Below are positions 29,085 through 37,319 of a stretch of 64,000 bases of DNA, in pieces (positions within the stretch are counted from its first letter, which is position 1; each line of letters opens with the position of its first letter). The notes under the pieces were generated by a model that made no database searches, was not told the origin of the DNA, and saw only the letters and a program-made list of their open reading frames with translations. The stretch comes from Streptomyces abyssomicinicus. GTDB taxonomy: Bacteria; Actinomycetota; Actinomycetes; Streptomycetales; Streptomycetaceae. Location: positions 781,125-845,124 of the forward strand of contig NZ_BBZI01000006.1 of the NCBI RefSeq assembly GCF_008974245.1, written 5' to 3'. A program made the translations under genes and the position numbers.

Positions 29085-29202
29085 GCCCCACGCCAACCAG
29101 CAAAGCACCAGCAACGCCGACGGGGTCGGCCCGAAGTCGGACCGACCCCGCTGACCTGCGAACTTGTTGGCTCGACCGAAGCCGAGCCATCGCCGCCGCT
29201 AA
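29085..29202. repeat. ychF-end-associated module, copy B (right end of element 1)
   Basis: It contains CGCCAACCAGC, ACCAGCAACGCCGACGG, a perfect hairpin CGGGGTCGG/CCGACCCCG, then GACCTGCG. The order and spacing are the same as in copies A and C. It ends at core B. Confidence 0.65.
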
Positions 29203-29217
29203 ACGTTGAAACGGAAC
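29203..29217 (-). other. Attachment-like core B (ychF 3'-end mimic with synonymous changes)
   Basis: ACGTTGAAACGGAAC differs by one base from the ychF end. Read on the minus strand it still gives Phe-Arg-Phe-Asn-Val followed by a TAG stop, although two codons differ. CCAGCA-type repeats follow at 29268-29285. Confidence 0.7.
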
Positions 29218-29333
29218 GGCGGGCGCCGGGCCGCCGCCTGCGGAGACTTCCCACGGGTCGACAGGGAACCAGCAGCCAACCAGCACGCGGGCCGGACCAC
29301 GGGGGTTATTCGACATCCTGCACCTGGCCCTCG

Positions 29334-30752
29334 TCACAACGGCCAGGCCCTCAGAAGATCCTCAGGACCGTAGGCGGCATCGAGTCCCACGCAGTCGATT
29401 CCGCTCCGGGACACCGCCACGACCGGGATCGGTACATCGGTGAGCGCGGTCCGGTGACGGTGTAGCGCCGCAAGGTCGTGCTTGTCGAAAGGTGACTGCT
29501 CGAGCCACTTGACGGAACCGACGAACCGCAACTCCTTGGCGATGGGGGCCCGGTCCGCACCGACGATGTCGATCTCGACGTCGTTGGTCCGCGTCCAGTA
29601 ACCCCCGATGGCGGGGGCCGCGGGCAGCCGGTCGTCGGGCAGGATCCTGGCGAGAGCCTCACGCACCAGCGGCTCGATGGCCCGTCCGCGCCAGCTCGTC
29701 CAGTTCTCACGGATCCGCGCCATGGTCAGATCACCCCGCCCCCGCTCGATCTCCTCCATGGACGGACCGAGCAGGTGCAGCCAGAAACGCAGGTAGGGAT
29801 CGGTCACCCGGTAACGGCGGTCCTTGGACGGACGCGTGGACACCGGCAGTTCTCCAGCGACGATCCGCTTCTGGGCGAGCAGCTCCAACGACCGCTGCAG
29901 CGGGGTGGCGCCGATCCCGCCGGCCGCGCGGGCGATGTTGGTGAAGGTGCGCTCGCCGCTGCCGACGGCTGCCAGCACCGCACGGGCCTGCGCCTGGGGC
30001 GGGAACTCCGCGGCAAGCGAACGCTCGGCGGACACCAGCAGGGGCGAGACCGGATCGGACAGCGCCTCGCCGAGGAAGTCCCACAGCCCCGCGCCGTGCG
30101 GCCATTCCGCGCAGATCAGCGGCAGCCCGCCGGTGACCAGCGCCGCGTCGAAGGCCTCGGCGGGTCCCAGCCCCAGCATCCGCCCGACCTCGGCGGGGTT
30201 CAGCGGTCCCAGCACCATCTCCCGTCCACGCTGGTGGAAGGGGCGTCCGTAGCTGTTCAGCGCCTCCATCATGGACAGGTCCGAGCCGATCAGGATCAGA
30301 AGCACCGGCTTGGCCTCCAGCACACGGTCCCAGGCTCTTTGCAGCATCCCCTCGAACGCTCCGTCGGCATCCATCAAGTACGGCACCTCGTCGATGACCA
30401 GCACACTCGTCCGGTCGGCAGGAAGAGCTGCGGCCAGGACGTCGAACGCTGTGTCCCAGCTCTCCGGCCGCGCTGCGGCCACCAGGCCGGCGAGAGGCAG
30501 TGTCGACGCCTGCGCATCCCTGGCCAGTCGAGCCAGATCGCTCTCCGTCGAGGCGCCGGTGGCCGCGTAGAACAGGAACGGCGCACCGCTCCGCTCCACG
30601 AACCGCTCGACCAGTCGCGACTTGCCCACCCGACGTCGCCCACGCAGCATCACGCACCGCCCGGGACGCTCACCCCCGGCCGCGGCGGCCACCTTTCCCA
30701 ACTCCCGGTCCAGCGTCGCCAGCTCCTGCAGGCGCCCCACGAAGTCCGCCAT
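29334..30752 (-). CDS. AAA-type ATPase with C-terminal DUF234-like domain
   Basis: A 472-residue protein. ATG 30752 (MADFVGRLQELATLDREL) has GGAGG upstream; the frame is open further but without start signals. The ATPase domain shows Walker A LRGRRRVGKSRLVERF and Walker B SVLVIDEVPYL. A winged helix (ARAVLAAVGSGERTFTNIARAAGG) follows, then a nuclease-like domain with DVEIDIVGAD...KELRFVGSVKW, the D-x-D...K pattern seen in DUF234 ATPases of archaea and bacteria. Such ATPases are suspected to act on DNA or in defence, but their function is not settled. Its promoter region carries repeated operator-like sequences. It sits alone in its islet. Confidence 0.8.
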   Translation of the reverse strand: MADFVGRLQELATLDRELGKVAAAAGGERPGRCVMLRGRRRVGKSRLVERFVERSGAPFLFYAATGASTESDLARLARDAQASTLPLAGLVAAARPESWDTAFDVLAAALPADRTSVLVIDEVPYLMDADGAFEGMLQRAWDRVLEAKPVLLILIGSDLSMMEALNSYGRPFHQRGREMVLGPLNPAEVGRMLGLGPAEAFDAALVTGGLPLICAEWPHGAGLWDFLGEALSDPVSPLLVSAERSLAAEFPPQAQARAVLAAVGSGERTFTNIARAAGGIGATPLQRSLELLAQKRIVAGELPVSTRPSKDRRYRVTDPYLRFWLHLLGPSMEEIERGRGDLTMARIRENWTSWRGRAIEPLVREALARILPDDRLPAAPAIGGYWTRTNDVEIDIVGADRAPIAKELRFVGSVKWLEQSPFDKHDLAALHRHRTALTDVPIPVVAVSRSGIDCVGLDAAYGPEDLLRAWPL

Positions 30753-30767
30753 GGCATTGACCTCCGA

Positions 30768-30806
30768 CGTTACTGACCTTGATGTTAGTAACGTTGATGT
30801 TAGCAA
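30768..30806 (-). promoter_or_regulatory. Operator-like repeats upstream of the ATPase gene
   Basis: Two 13-base direct repeats TTGATGTTAG(T/C)AA (30779-30791, 30794-30806) at 15-base spacing are overlapped by an inverted repeat CGTTACT...AGTAACG (30768-30793). This AT-rich island just upstream of the ATPase start probably binds a repressor. Confidence 0.55.
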
Positions 30807-31299
30807 TATGAAAGCGGAGTGGCGCGACATCCACTGCCGACACGTTGATCGGCACCACTGGCACTGCTGGCACCGACGATCGTCTTGGTGGGCCGGGCCC
30901 CGTCACCCCAACGACACTCGGTTGGGACGTAGGACCGGGCTCGGTCCGCGTGGGGTGCCCGGCACCGCGTCGCGCTGCATCAGCCGGAGCCACTCCACAT
31001 CCCTTGGCGGCGCTTCGACGGTACGGCCCAGCACCGGCGCCCGGCCTCCCTCGTCGGACGCACGACCTCGACACAGCCTGCACCACCTGGCACCAGGTCC
31101 TCGACGACTACCGATGATCGAGCCCGACCGCGCCAACGAACGCGTCAGCGCAGGGCCATGATCGGCCGCATTCGGGCCCCATCGCAGGAAACACCACCAC
31201 GCACGCTCCACGAGCGCACCCACGCCAGAACGCCGACGAACACCTGCATCTTCGCGAGCGCGCGAAGACGTACGAGCGCCACGGACCCTGATCGGGCGA

Positions 31300-31343
31300 T
31301 GTCAGGTGATTACCTGACAGGCGAGGGATGAGTCCGGTAGATC
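31300..31343 (+). promoter_or_regulatory. Perfect inverted repeat over a promoter
   Basis: TGTCAGGTGATTACCTGACA (31300-31319) is a perfect 8-bp inverted repeat with a 4-base spacer. Its end supplies CTGACA as a -35 element. TAGATC (31338-31343), 18 bases on, would be the -10, and GTG 31351 follows 7 bases later. Confidence 0.5.
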
Positions 31344-31350
31344 TGTGTTT

Positions 31351-31743
31351 GTGACTGACTCCACTCCCGAGGACGGCGAACCCACCACCTTCCGCGAGAA
31401 GGCGAAGGACTGGGTCGACAAGCACCCCAGGACAATCCACTTCGCCAAAGCCGCAGTGGCGACTGTAGGCATGGCTGTCGTGGTCGGAGTCCTTGCCCCG
31501 CGCGGCACGGCAGAAAACGAAGCCGAGTTCTCCGGACACGCCGAGGGCACCACAGGCCCGAAGAGTGTCGACTCGGCGGCCGACTCCGCGGAGGGGACCG
31601 AGCAGCGGAAATCGCCCGACAGGCACAATGTCGTCCCGCACAGGAGGCGCCTCAAGGACGGCCGCGAGATCGTCGTGTCGGGTTACGAGCGGGGTGGTTC
31701 ATCGGAGGACGAGGATGAAGTCCCTGGTAAAGCTGCGGCCTGA
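31351..31743 (+). CDS. Small single-span membrane protein of unknown function
   Basis: A 130-residue protein I do not recognise. The start VTDSTPEDGEPTTFREKAKDWVDKHPRT is hydrophilic. One hydrophobic segment follows (FAKAAVATVGMAVVVGVLA, about residues 32-50), then a long acidic, Ser/Glu-rich tail with a basic PHRRRLKDGREIVVSGY patch. GTG 31351 is favoured because the likely -10 lies 7 bases upstream (leaderless); GTG 31345 is the alternative. A perfect palindrome overlaps the promoter, so it should be under tight control. It is the last gene of element 2. Confidence 0.55.
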   Translation: MTDSTPEDGEPTTFREKAKDWVDKHPRTIHFAKAAVATVGMAVVVGVLAPRGTAENEAEFSGHAEGTTGPKSVDSAADSAEGTEQRKSPDRHNVVPHRRRLKDGREIVVSGYERGGSSEDEDEVPGKAAA

Positions 31744-32039
31744 CGCACCGCATTGCGCGTCGTGGCGGCGGAGGCCCTGCAGTACGCTCGCGCCGACGTT
31801 GACCCGCGGATATGCGTGGCTTGACTGGGTGCGAGGGAAGACCTCGCCGACCCTGCAACCGTGGCAGACCCCGAGCTGCTAAGACGCGGCGGCCAACGAC
31901 GTGCCCCTTCAAGGGTCATACCCCACCCCTGCTCTCGCCGCCCGTACTCCCCGCCACCCGCCTCCGTACGCACGTTCCACGCATGATCAAACTGACGTGG
32001 GCCCTGGTGACCGAGCAAATTCGCTGTCCGACCGCCCCC

Positions 32040-32159
32040 CACGCCAACCAGCGGAAAGCCAGCACCGGGAACGCCGACGGGGCCGGACCGAAACCGGACC
32101 GACCCCTCCGACCTGCGTGTCTGCCAACGCGGCCGAGGCAGAGCCACGGCACCCGCTAC
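32040..32159. repeat. ychF-end-associated module, copy C (right end of element 2)
   Basis: It contains ACGCCAACCAGCGG, GCCAGCACCGGGAACGCC, a GGGGCCGGACCG...CCGGACCGACCCC hairpin, then GACCTGCGTGTCTGCCA. The last stretch is close to GACCTGCATGTTTGCCA at 50572 next to ychF. Confidence 0.65.
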
Positions 32160-32178
32160 ACGTTGAAGCGGAACTCCA
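32154..32178 (-). other. Attachment-like core C (25-base identity with ychF 3' end)
   Basis: Identical over 25 bases to 50615-50639, including the ychF stop codon. Two ATCCCAGCAC direct repeats follow (32212-32222, 32223-32234), themselves flanked by GCATCCC...GGGATGC. It forms the left boundary of the 18.5-kb island. Confidence 0.75.
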
Positions 32179-32540
32179 TCACAAGGCTTTGACCTGCGGA
32201 AATGAGAGCGCATCCCAGCACCATCCCAGCACGGGATGCGCGACAAAGCACAAGAAGACCGAAGATCGCCAACGCTAACCGGAAGCGCCCGCACACGCCT
32301 GAAGTCTGCGGAACTTCTACGAGCGCCCGCATCAGGCTCGTGCCACCGCACCGAAACTCGCAGAGCAGCACAGCGCTCGCGCTCACTCGCGGTCTCCATG
32401 GACGCCAGCGACCAGTTCCGACGCCTGGCCACCGCTCAGAATGCACGTCCAGATCTCGGGACCGGCGCGAGCATCCACAAGTCCCGTATACCCTCGGTTT
32501 GGCGGGGCATAGTCAGAAGCTTCCGCGCTGTCGCAGGTCA

Positions 32541-32578
32541 GCCTGCACAGCTCAGCGGGTGGAGCAGGCGCCTTCTAA
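32541..32578 (+). pseudogene. tRNA-Arg(TCT)-like gene, 5' half
   Basis: AGCTCAGCGGGTGGAGCA is a typical D-arm, followed by GGCGC and the loop start CTTCTAA, interrupted at TAA by an IS element. Joined to 34563 onward, the anticodon stem GGCGC/GCGCT closes around CTTCTAA (anticodon TCT). The bases before the D-arm do not pair with the 3' acceptor strand, so the gene may already have been imperfect. Confidence 0.55.
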
Positions 32579-33430
32579 CAGGTCATCTCATTTGGCGAGT
32601 CTGCGGTAGCAGATGAGGGTGCAGGCGAGGCTGGTGAAGGCGAGAAAGTGCTCGGCCTTGCGTTCGTAGCGGCGGTGGAGTCGGCGGCAGCCGGCGAGCC
32701 AGGCCATGGTGCGTTCAATGGTCCAGCGGTGTCGGCCGAGTCGCTGTGAGGTCTCGACGCCCTTGCGGGCGATGCGGTGCTGGATGCCACGCTGTGACAG
32801 CCATTGCCGCAGGTGGCGGTAGTCATAACCCTTGTCGGCGTGGAGCTTGCCGGGCCTTCGCCGGCGGGGTCCTCGGCGGGACCGGATCGGCGGTATGCCC
32901 TTGACGAGCGGGATCAGGGCCTGGCTGTCGTGGACGTTGGCGCCCGAGATGCCGACGGACAGGGGCAGACCGGTGCGCTCGGTGATCAGATGGATCTTCG
33001 AGCCGTACTTGCCCCGGTCGACAGGATTCGGACCTGTCAGGTCCCCCTTTTTAGGGCCCGCATGTTGACCGAGTCGATCGCGCACCGCGACCAGTCCAGC
33101 TCGCCGCGGGCACCGAGCTCATCGAGGACCAGGCGGTGCAGCTTGGCCCACACCCGGGCCTTCGTCCACTCGGTGAACCGGCGGTGCGCCGTCGCCCCGG
33201 ACGGCCCGAACGAAGCCGCCGGCAGCTGCTGCCACGTGCAGCCCGAGGTCGCCACGAACACGATCGCGACCAAGACCTCACGGTCGCCGTGACGACGCCG
33301 GCCGCCGCCCTGCGGTCGCGACGGCGCCTCCGGCACCACCCGCTGGAACAACTCCCACAGCTCATCCGGCACCAGCCGCTCAACAATCCCCACCACGGCA
33401 GCAGCCTACCCCGCCAAATGAGATGACTTG
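32579..33430. mobile_element. IS5-family insertion sequence (852 bp)
   Basis: Terminal inverted repeats CA(G/A)GTCATCTCATTTGGCG at 32579-32597 and 33412-33430. TAA occurs on both outer sides (32576-32578 and 33431-33433), as expected for the short target duplication of this family. It carries one two-frame transposase. Confidence 0.85.
32588..33396 (-). CDS. IS5-family DDE transposase made by -1 frameshift
   Basis: Two overlapping frames on the minus strand, 33396-33037 and 33085-32588, together give one transposase of about 270 residues. The first carries the helix-turn-helix and the first catalytic Asp (SRCAIDSVNM). The second carries HADKGYDYRHLR with the second Asp and RRWTIERTMAWLAGCRR with the Glu. 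The switch lies at CTAAAAAG near 33055: a ribosome slipping back one base on the A run passes from CTA-AAA-AGG to AAA-AAG. Such programmed shifts are standard in this IS family, so the element may be active. The protein cuts and joins the IS ends. Confidence 0.85.
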
Positions 33431-33433
33431 TAA

Positions 33434-34559
33434 GAGGTCGTTTTCGCCTGGCCTGCCCGCGTATCCAGCGGTTTTCAGTCCGCCGGGTTGTGGTGCTCGC
33501 GGTGCTGGAAATGCGGGTTGTGTCTTGCTGGTCAGGTGGGGTGGCGGATGAGGCGGGCAGTGTCTTGCGCCTGTCTCATCCCAGGATGCCCGGCTTTGGC
33601 GGCCGCGTGCTTCCGTTGTCGTCGCTGTGCGCCTGGGCGCACTCGGTCCGCGGCGGTACGTGTGAAAAATGCCGACGCGACGCCCGTATCCGAGTGACCT
33701 GTCCGATGCCCGCTGGGAGTTGATCGAGCCAGTGCTTTCGGCCTGGCGCTTCGAGCGCCGCGGCAGGGCCCTGGACTTCGGCCGACCGCCGGAACATGAC
33801 CTGCGCGACATCATGGATGCGATTTTGTACGTGGACCGCACCGGTGTTCAGTGGCGCTACCTCCCGCACGACTTCCCGCACTGGAACACGGTCTACGGCT
33901 ACTTTGCCAAGTGGCAGCGGGACGGCGTATTCGCCCAGCTCAACGGTCTGCTCAGGCAACTCCTGCGGGAGAAGGAAGGGCGAAGCAGCGAGCCATCGGC
34001 CTGCGTGCTCGACGCCCAGAGCATCAAGACGTCTACCAGCGTCCCCGCCTCGAGTCAGGGCACCGACGCCGGAAAGAAGATCGTGGGACGCAAGCGGAGC
34101 ATCGTCACCGACACGCTCGGACTCCTGCTCGCGGTGCTGGTCACCGCGGCGAGTGTGCAGGATTCCGTGGCCGGCACCCGTCTCCTGGACCAGGTGGCCG
34201 CCGAGCACCCCGGCATCCGCAAGGTCTGGGTCGACGGCGGCTACCGCCAGCACCTCGTCGAACATGCTGCCACTCTCGGCGTCGACATGGAGATCAGCGC
34301 ACGCGCACCCGGACCAAGGGCTTCACCCCGATCCCGAAGCGGTGGGTGGTCGAGCGCACCTACGGCTGGCTCATGCTTCACCGCCGCCTCGCCCGCGACT
34401 ACGAAACCCTGCCTGTCCGCTCCGAAGCCATGGTCCACCTCGCCATGACAGACCTCATGGCCCGCCGCCTCACCGGCGAGAACACCATCTCCTGGCGCGA
34501 CCCGACACCACAGACCAAGCAGCTGATACCGGGATGAAACATCGGGCGAAAACGACCTC
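33434..34559. mobile_element. Second IS5-family insertion sequence (1126 bp), abutting the first
   Basis: Inverted ends GAGGTCGTTTTCGCC (33434-33448) and GGCGAAAACGACCTC (34545-34559), with TAA on each side (33431-33433, 34560-34562). The left TAA is shared with the preceding IS, so one element landed exactly at the edge of the other. Confidence 0.85.
33669..34537 (+). pseudogene. IS5-family transposase, frameshifted
   Basis: The first frame (from ATG 33669, MPTRRPYPSDLSDARWELIEP) reads well through [12 protein letters not shown] and VWVDGGYRQ, the two catalytic Asp regions, to about 34295. The family sequence then continues in the -1 frame ([21 protein letters not shown], with the catalytic Glu) to TGA 34537. 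Around the junction there is no A/T slippery run, only GC-rich CAGCGCACGCGCACC, so a one-base deletion is more likely than programmed frameshifting. The element is therefore probably immobile on its own. Confidence 0.8.
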
Positions 34560-34562
34560 TAA

Positions 34563-34597
34563 GCGCTTGGCCGCAGGTTCGAGTCCTGCCGGGGCGC
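34563..34597 (+). pseudogene. tRNA-Arg(TCT)-like gene, 3' half
   Basis: GCGCT closes the anticodon stem. A perfect T-arm GCAGG-TTCGAGT-CCTGC and an acceptor strand CGGGGCG follow. It is separated from the 5' half by two IS elements, so no functional tRNA can be made. Confidence 0.6.
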
Positions 34598-34738
34598 CCC
34601 AAGCATGTCTGGTCAGGGCGCTCTCGGACCACTAGCGGAGAAACGGTGCGCGCGGTACTGCGCCGTTCGTTCAGCGCGTTGGATTCCGTGCTCCAGAGAG
34701 GGGCAACGTGGATCATCTCGGCATTCAGCTGGCCGAAG

Positions 34739-35917
34739 TTAGACGCGCCAGGCCCCCTTCTCCAGCTCGCGCACCACCAGCTCCTCCATCACGTGTCGCT
34801 CCCTGGCGGAGGCGTAGGCGAGGTCGTGCAGGGCAGCGGCACGCGTAGCGAAACCCTGCCTGACCACATCTGCCGGCCAGGGGATCTTGTAACGCGAGAA
34901 GTCCTTGCGCCTCATCGCACGAGCCTGCTCGCCTTGCGTTACGGACGTCAACTCCCGCCGCTGGTGACGCAATGTGTGCAGCAACCACATTCGGTCGGCC
35001 TCGGACTCCGTGTGAAGTGCAAGCGTCCGCCGCCCCGGAACTAGCGGAGTCGTGGTGAGCACGGTCCGCACCTCACCGGGACGGGGCGCGATCAACAGAC
35101 TGCCAGCCGGACACACAGTCTCCCCTCGCGCCACGGTCCGTGACGTCACTGCCCCCAGGTGCACTTCCCTGCAGTTCAGTACTTGCCGGGGAGACACCCA
35201 CGGCATGGTCGGCTGCTCACGGTCCGGCGGGAGCTGCGCCACACCCGCCGTGATCTGAGCCACCTCGCCCATCGCGCGCTCGGCAGTGGGACCTTGTCCG
35301 CATGCCCTCAGCGTCTCGATATAGTGCGCGTCCGCCAGTTCCGTCGCACGCGTCGCGATCCGGTTGTTCAACACATTCTTGCGCTCGGCAAGGGAGATCA
35401 GCGCAAGCAGCCTCTCCCGCACCCGATCCGGAGGCTTCGGCACCGGAAGTCGGTTGAGCGCTTGCAAAGGCAACGTCATATGCTCGGAGTTCGAAGAGGA
35501 CACCGTGAGATAGCTGCGACTCTGCGATGTTTTCAGCCACCATCGAAGCCACAGGTCCCACTGCTGCACGTGGCCCTCCGGTGTCCAGTGGACAACCGCG
35601 AGCGACCTGGCGGCATTCCATCCCCCATGTTCTTCCGTCGCTACCGCCGTCTCCCCCACTCGCCCTACGAGCACGACAAGAAGGTCCCCTGCTCTCAGAG
35701 TGCTGCGGGTGTGGCGTTCGGCTACCTCCGGAGGCACGAACGTGAACTCCTGGACGTGCACCTCCCCTTCGATGATCTCCTTTGCACCGATCATCGGGAT
35801 TCCATCGGGCGCCTTCTGCGGTTGCGTAATGCCGTAAGCGGCGTACTCGACCCCAGGAATATCCCGCAACTCAACGATAGGCCACGGGGCGGTTAGGTCA
35901 TCCGACTCTGTAGTCAT
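34739..35917 (-). CDS. hsdS: HsdS-like specificity subunit of the second (R-less) module
   Basis: A 392-residue protein starting at ATG 35917 with GGAGGG upstream and overlapping the methylase gene by 20 bases. It has the two-half layout of type I S subunits: a first target-recognition region (WPIVELRDIPGVEYAAYGITQ to LQALNRLPVPKPPDRVRERLLALISLAERKNVLNNRI) and a second (AMGEVAQITAGVAQLPPDREQ to RYKIPWPADVVRQGFATRAAALHDLAYA). Each ends in a conserved helix. It would guide the partner methylase to a bipartite DNA site. No HsdR gene accompanies this pair. Confidence 0.75.
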   Translation of the reverse strand: MTTESDDLTAPWPIVELRDIPGVEYAAYGITQPQKAPDGIPMIGAKEIIEGEVHVQEFTFVPPEVAERHTRSTLRAGDLLVVLVGRVGETAVATEEHGGWNAARSLAVVHWTPEGHVQQWDLWLRWWLKTSQSRSYLTVSSSNSEHMTLPLQALNRLPVPKPPDRVRERLLALISLAERKNVLNNRIATRATELADAHYIETLRACGQGPTAERAMGEVAQITAGVAQLPPDREQPTMPWVSPRQVLNCREVHLGAVTSRTVARGETVCPAGSLLIAPRPGEVRTVLTTTPLVPGRRTLALHTESEADRMWLLHTLRHQRRELTSVTQGEQARAMRRKDFSRYKIPWPADVVRQGFATRAAALHDLAYASARERHVMEELVVRELEKGAWRV

Positions 35918-37319
35918 GTCTGCCCTCCAACGCATCGCGGACTCGGCGTCTGGCTGTGGCGCTACGGTCCAAGCACTCATACAGCTCGGCTTTCCGGCTG
36001 CGTTCTACGTCTCTTGAATTCTCCTGTACGGCCTCCCGGTGCCGCACGTAGCGTGCGGGAGTCAGATCGAATCCCGCCTCAGCGATTTCCTCGTACCTCG
36101 CCGCACGGCACCATGGGACGGATTCAGGGTCCCCCTCGCCCTCACGGCGTCGAAGTCCCTGCCATTCACCGAAGATCTGCAGCAGGCGTTCGGCCGAGTC
36201 CTTTGCGAAGTGGCGCCGCTGCCCCTCCTTCACCGCTGGCAGTTTCCCTGCATCCGCGAACAAGACCTGATCGGAGTGCGGCCGCTCCCCTTTGGCCAGC
36301 AGCCACAGCGCCGTGCTCGCGCTGGCGTGCGGAAAGAGCCACGTCGGCAAGGCCACGACGCCCACGACAAGACCGTTCTCCAGCAGCCCACGGCGGATCA
36401 GTCCGTCGGTGCTGTTGCTGCTGTGCGCCGCGCCGGAAGACAGCAGAACGACGGCCCGTCCTTGTGGCGTGAGATCGGCAAGGATGTGCTGGACCCAGGC
36501 GAAGTTCGCGTTACCCGGACGTGGCACCCCCAGGGTCCACCGCCAGTCGTCCTTCAGTTCACCGTGCCCCCAGTCCCGCTGGTTCACAGGAGGGTTGGCG
36601 ACGATCACGTCGGCCGGTATCGGTGAAGTACCGGCCCTGAGGGTGTCAGCTCCTTCCTTGCCGAGGTCTGCAAGGAATCCGTGCAGGGCGAGGTTAACGG
36701 CTGCGGCATAACGTGCCGTCAGGTTGATATCTGCACCGGACAAGCGCACTTCACCCCCCTGTGCCCGAGCCCGGTGTGCGGCGGCGCGCAGCAGTCGCCC
36801 GCTACCGCACACCGGGTCCCGAACAATCTCGCCTCCTCGGGGAGCGGCCAGCCCCGCGAAGAGGTACGCCAGGTCGTTTGACGTGAAGTAGTCATCGCCA
36901 CGCGCATAGCGTGTCGAGTACGTGTCGAGGAGCACGTCAAGGAGCCTCGGGTCCGGATCCAGCTGCCGCACCTCCGCGATCAGCTCACGGAGGGCCGGGT
37001 CGATGAGCTCGAAGGGACGGCTCACACCTTCGTCGCGATACGCAGGAAGACTGTGGGCGCGAGCAACGGGCGTACGCGGCCACACTGCGCCGAGCTTGGC
37101 CCCCGCTGACTCCGAACCCGGCCCCCACAACCGGTCCACCTCCGCCAGTGATCCATGGCGGGACCAGCAGTGAAGGTAGACCACTTGAAAGGCAAGCCGG
37201 TACGTCGTCGCAGCATCGGCCACGCTGCGTAGCTTCTCGACGGCCCGCAGCACTCGCCGGTACTTCAGCCGCCCCTCTTCGTTCGCCCATTCCTCCTGAG
37301 TCACGACGACCTCAGCCAT
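35898..37319 (-). CDS. hsdM: HsdM-like N6-adenine methylase with altered motifs
   Basis: A 473-residue type I M-subunit-like protein from ATG 37319. An N-terminal helical region (LKYRRVLRAVEKLRSVADAA) precedes the methylase domain. Motif I reads VCGSGRLLRAAA instead of the usual ACGSGGM, and motif IV reads NPPVNQRDW, where canonical HsdM has NPPF. The NPP core is kept, so activity is possible but not certain. The region GNANFAWVQHILADLTPQGRAVVLLSSGA matches HsdM. The gene starts within the end of a 61-codon membrane-protein gene and overlaps its S subunit gene, giving a three-gene operon separated by a terminator from the complete system upstream. Confidence 0.78.
   Translation of the reverse strand: MAEVVVTQEEWANEEGRLKYRRVLRAVEKLRSVADAATTYRLAFQVVYLHCWSRHGSLAEVDRLWGPGSESAGAKLGAVWPRTPVARAHSLPAYRDEGVSRPFELIDPALRELIAEVRQLDPDPRLLDVLLDTYSTRYARGDDYFTSNDLAYLFAGLAAPRGGEIVRDPVCGSGRLLRAAAHRARAQGGEVRLSGADINLTARYAAAVNLALHGFLADLGKEGADTLRAGTSPIPADVIVANPPVNQRDWGHGELKDDWRWTLGVPRPGNANFAWVQHILADLTPQGRAVVLLSSGAAHSSNSTDGLIRRGLLENGLVVGVVALPTWLFPHASASTALWLLAKGERPHSDQVLFADAGKLPAVKEGQRRHFAKDSAERLLQIFGEWQGLRRREGEGDPESVPWCRAARYEEIAEAGFDLTPARYVRHREAVQENSRDVERSRKAELYECLDRSATARRRVRDALEGRHDYRVG

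Larger units (their letters stand above)
28240..29202. mobile_element. Element 1: ~1.0-kb islet carrying a toxin-antitoxin pair
   Basis: The segment lies between cores A and B and carries only a CopG-like/PIN toxin-antitoxin pair. Its left end has CCTGCGGAGA plus two CCAGCA repeats, and its right end has the hairpin module. No integrase is present, so mobilisation would have to come from elsewhere. Calling it an element is an inference from the flanking repeats. Confidence 0.5.
29218..32159. mobile_element. Element 2: ~2.9-kb islet with an ATPase and a small membrane protein
   Basis: The segment lies between cores B and C. It has the same left-end signature (CCTGCGGAGA plus two CCAGCA repeats) and right-end hairpin module as element 1. 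Cargo: an AAA ATPase and a small membrane protein. Segments 30810-31299 and 31744-32040 show no gene. It lacks an integrase. Confidence 0.5.

Noticed and set aside
30810..31299. Several short open frames in the stretch after the ATPase operator
   Set aside because: None has a ribosome site or recognisable domain; composition suggests decayed sequence.
28090..32235. A CRISPR array, suggested by spaced repeated blocks
   Set aside because: Repeats are few, unevenly spaced by kilobases and contain genes between them; no cas genes are seen anywhere in the window.
33669..34537. Programmed frameshift in the second IS transposase
   Set aside because: The frame change occurs in GC-rich sequence without a slippery run; a one-base deletion is simpler.
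32541..34597. A functional tRNA gene
   Set aside because: The anticodon loop is split by about 2 kb of IS DNA and the acceptor strands do not pair, so I list only tRNA-like fragments.
34600..34738. Short frames between the tRNA fragment and the second hsdS
   Set aside because: Too short, no start signals; only a small GCGCGGTACTGCGC-like palindrome is visible.
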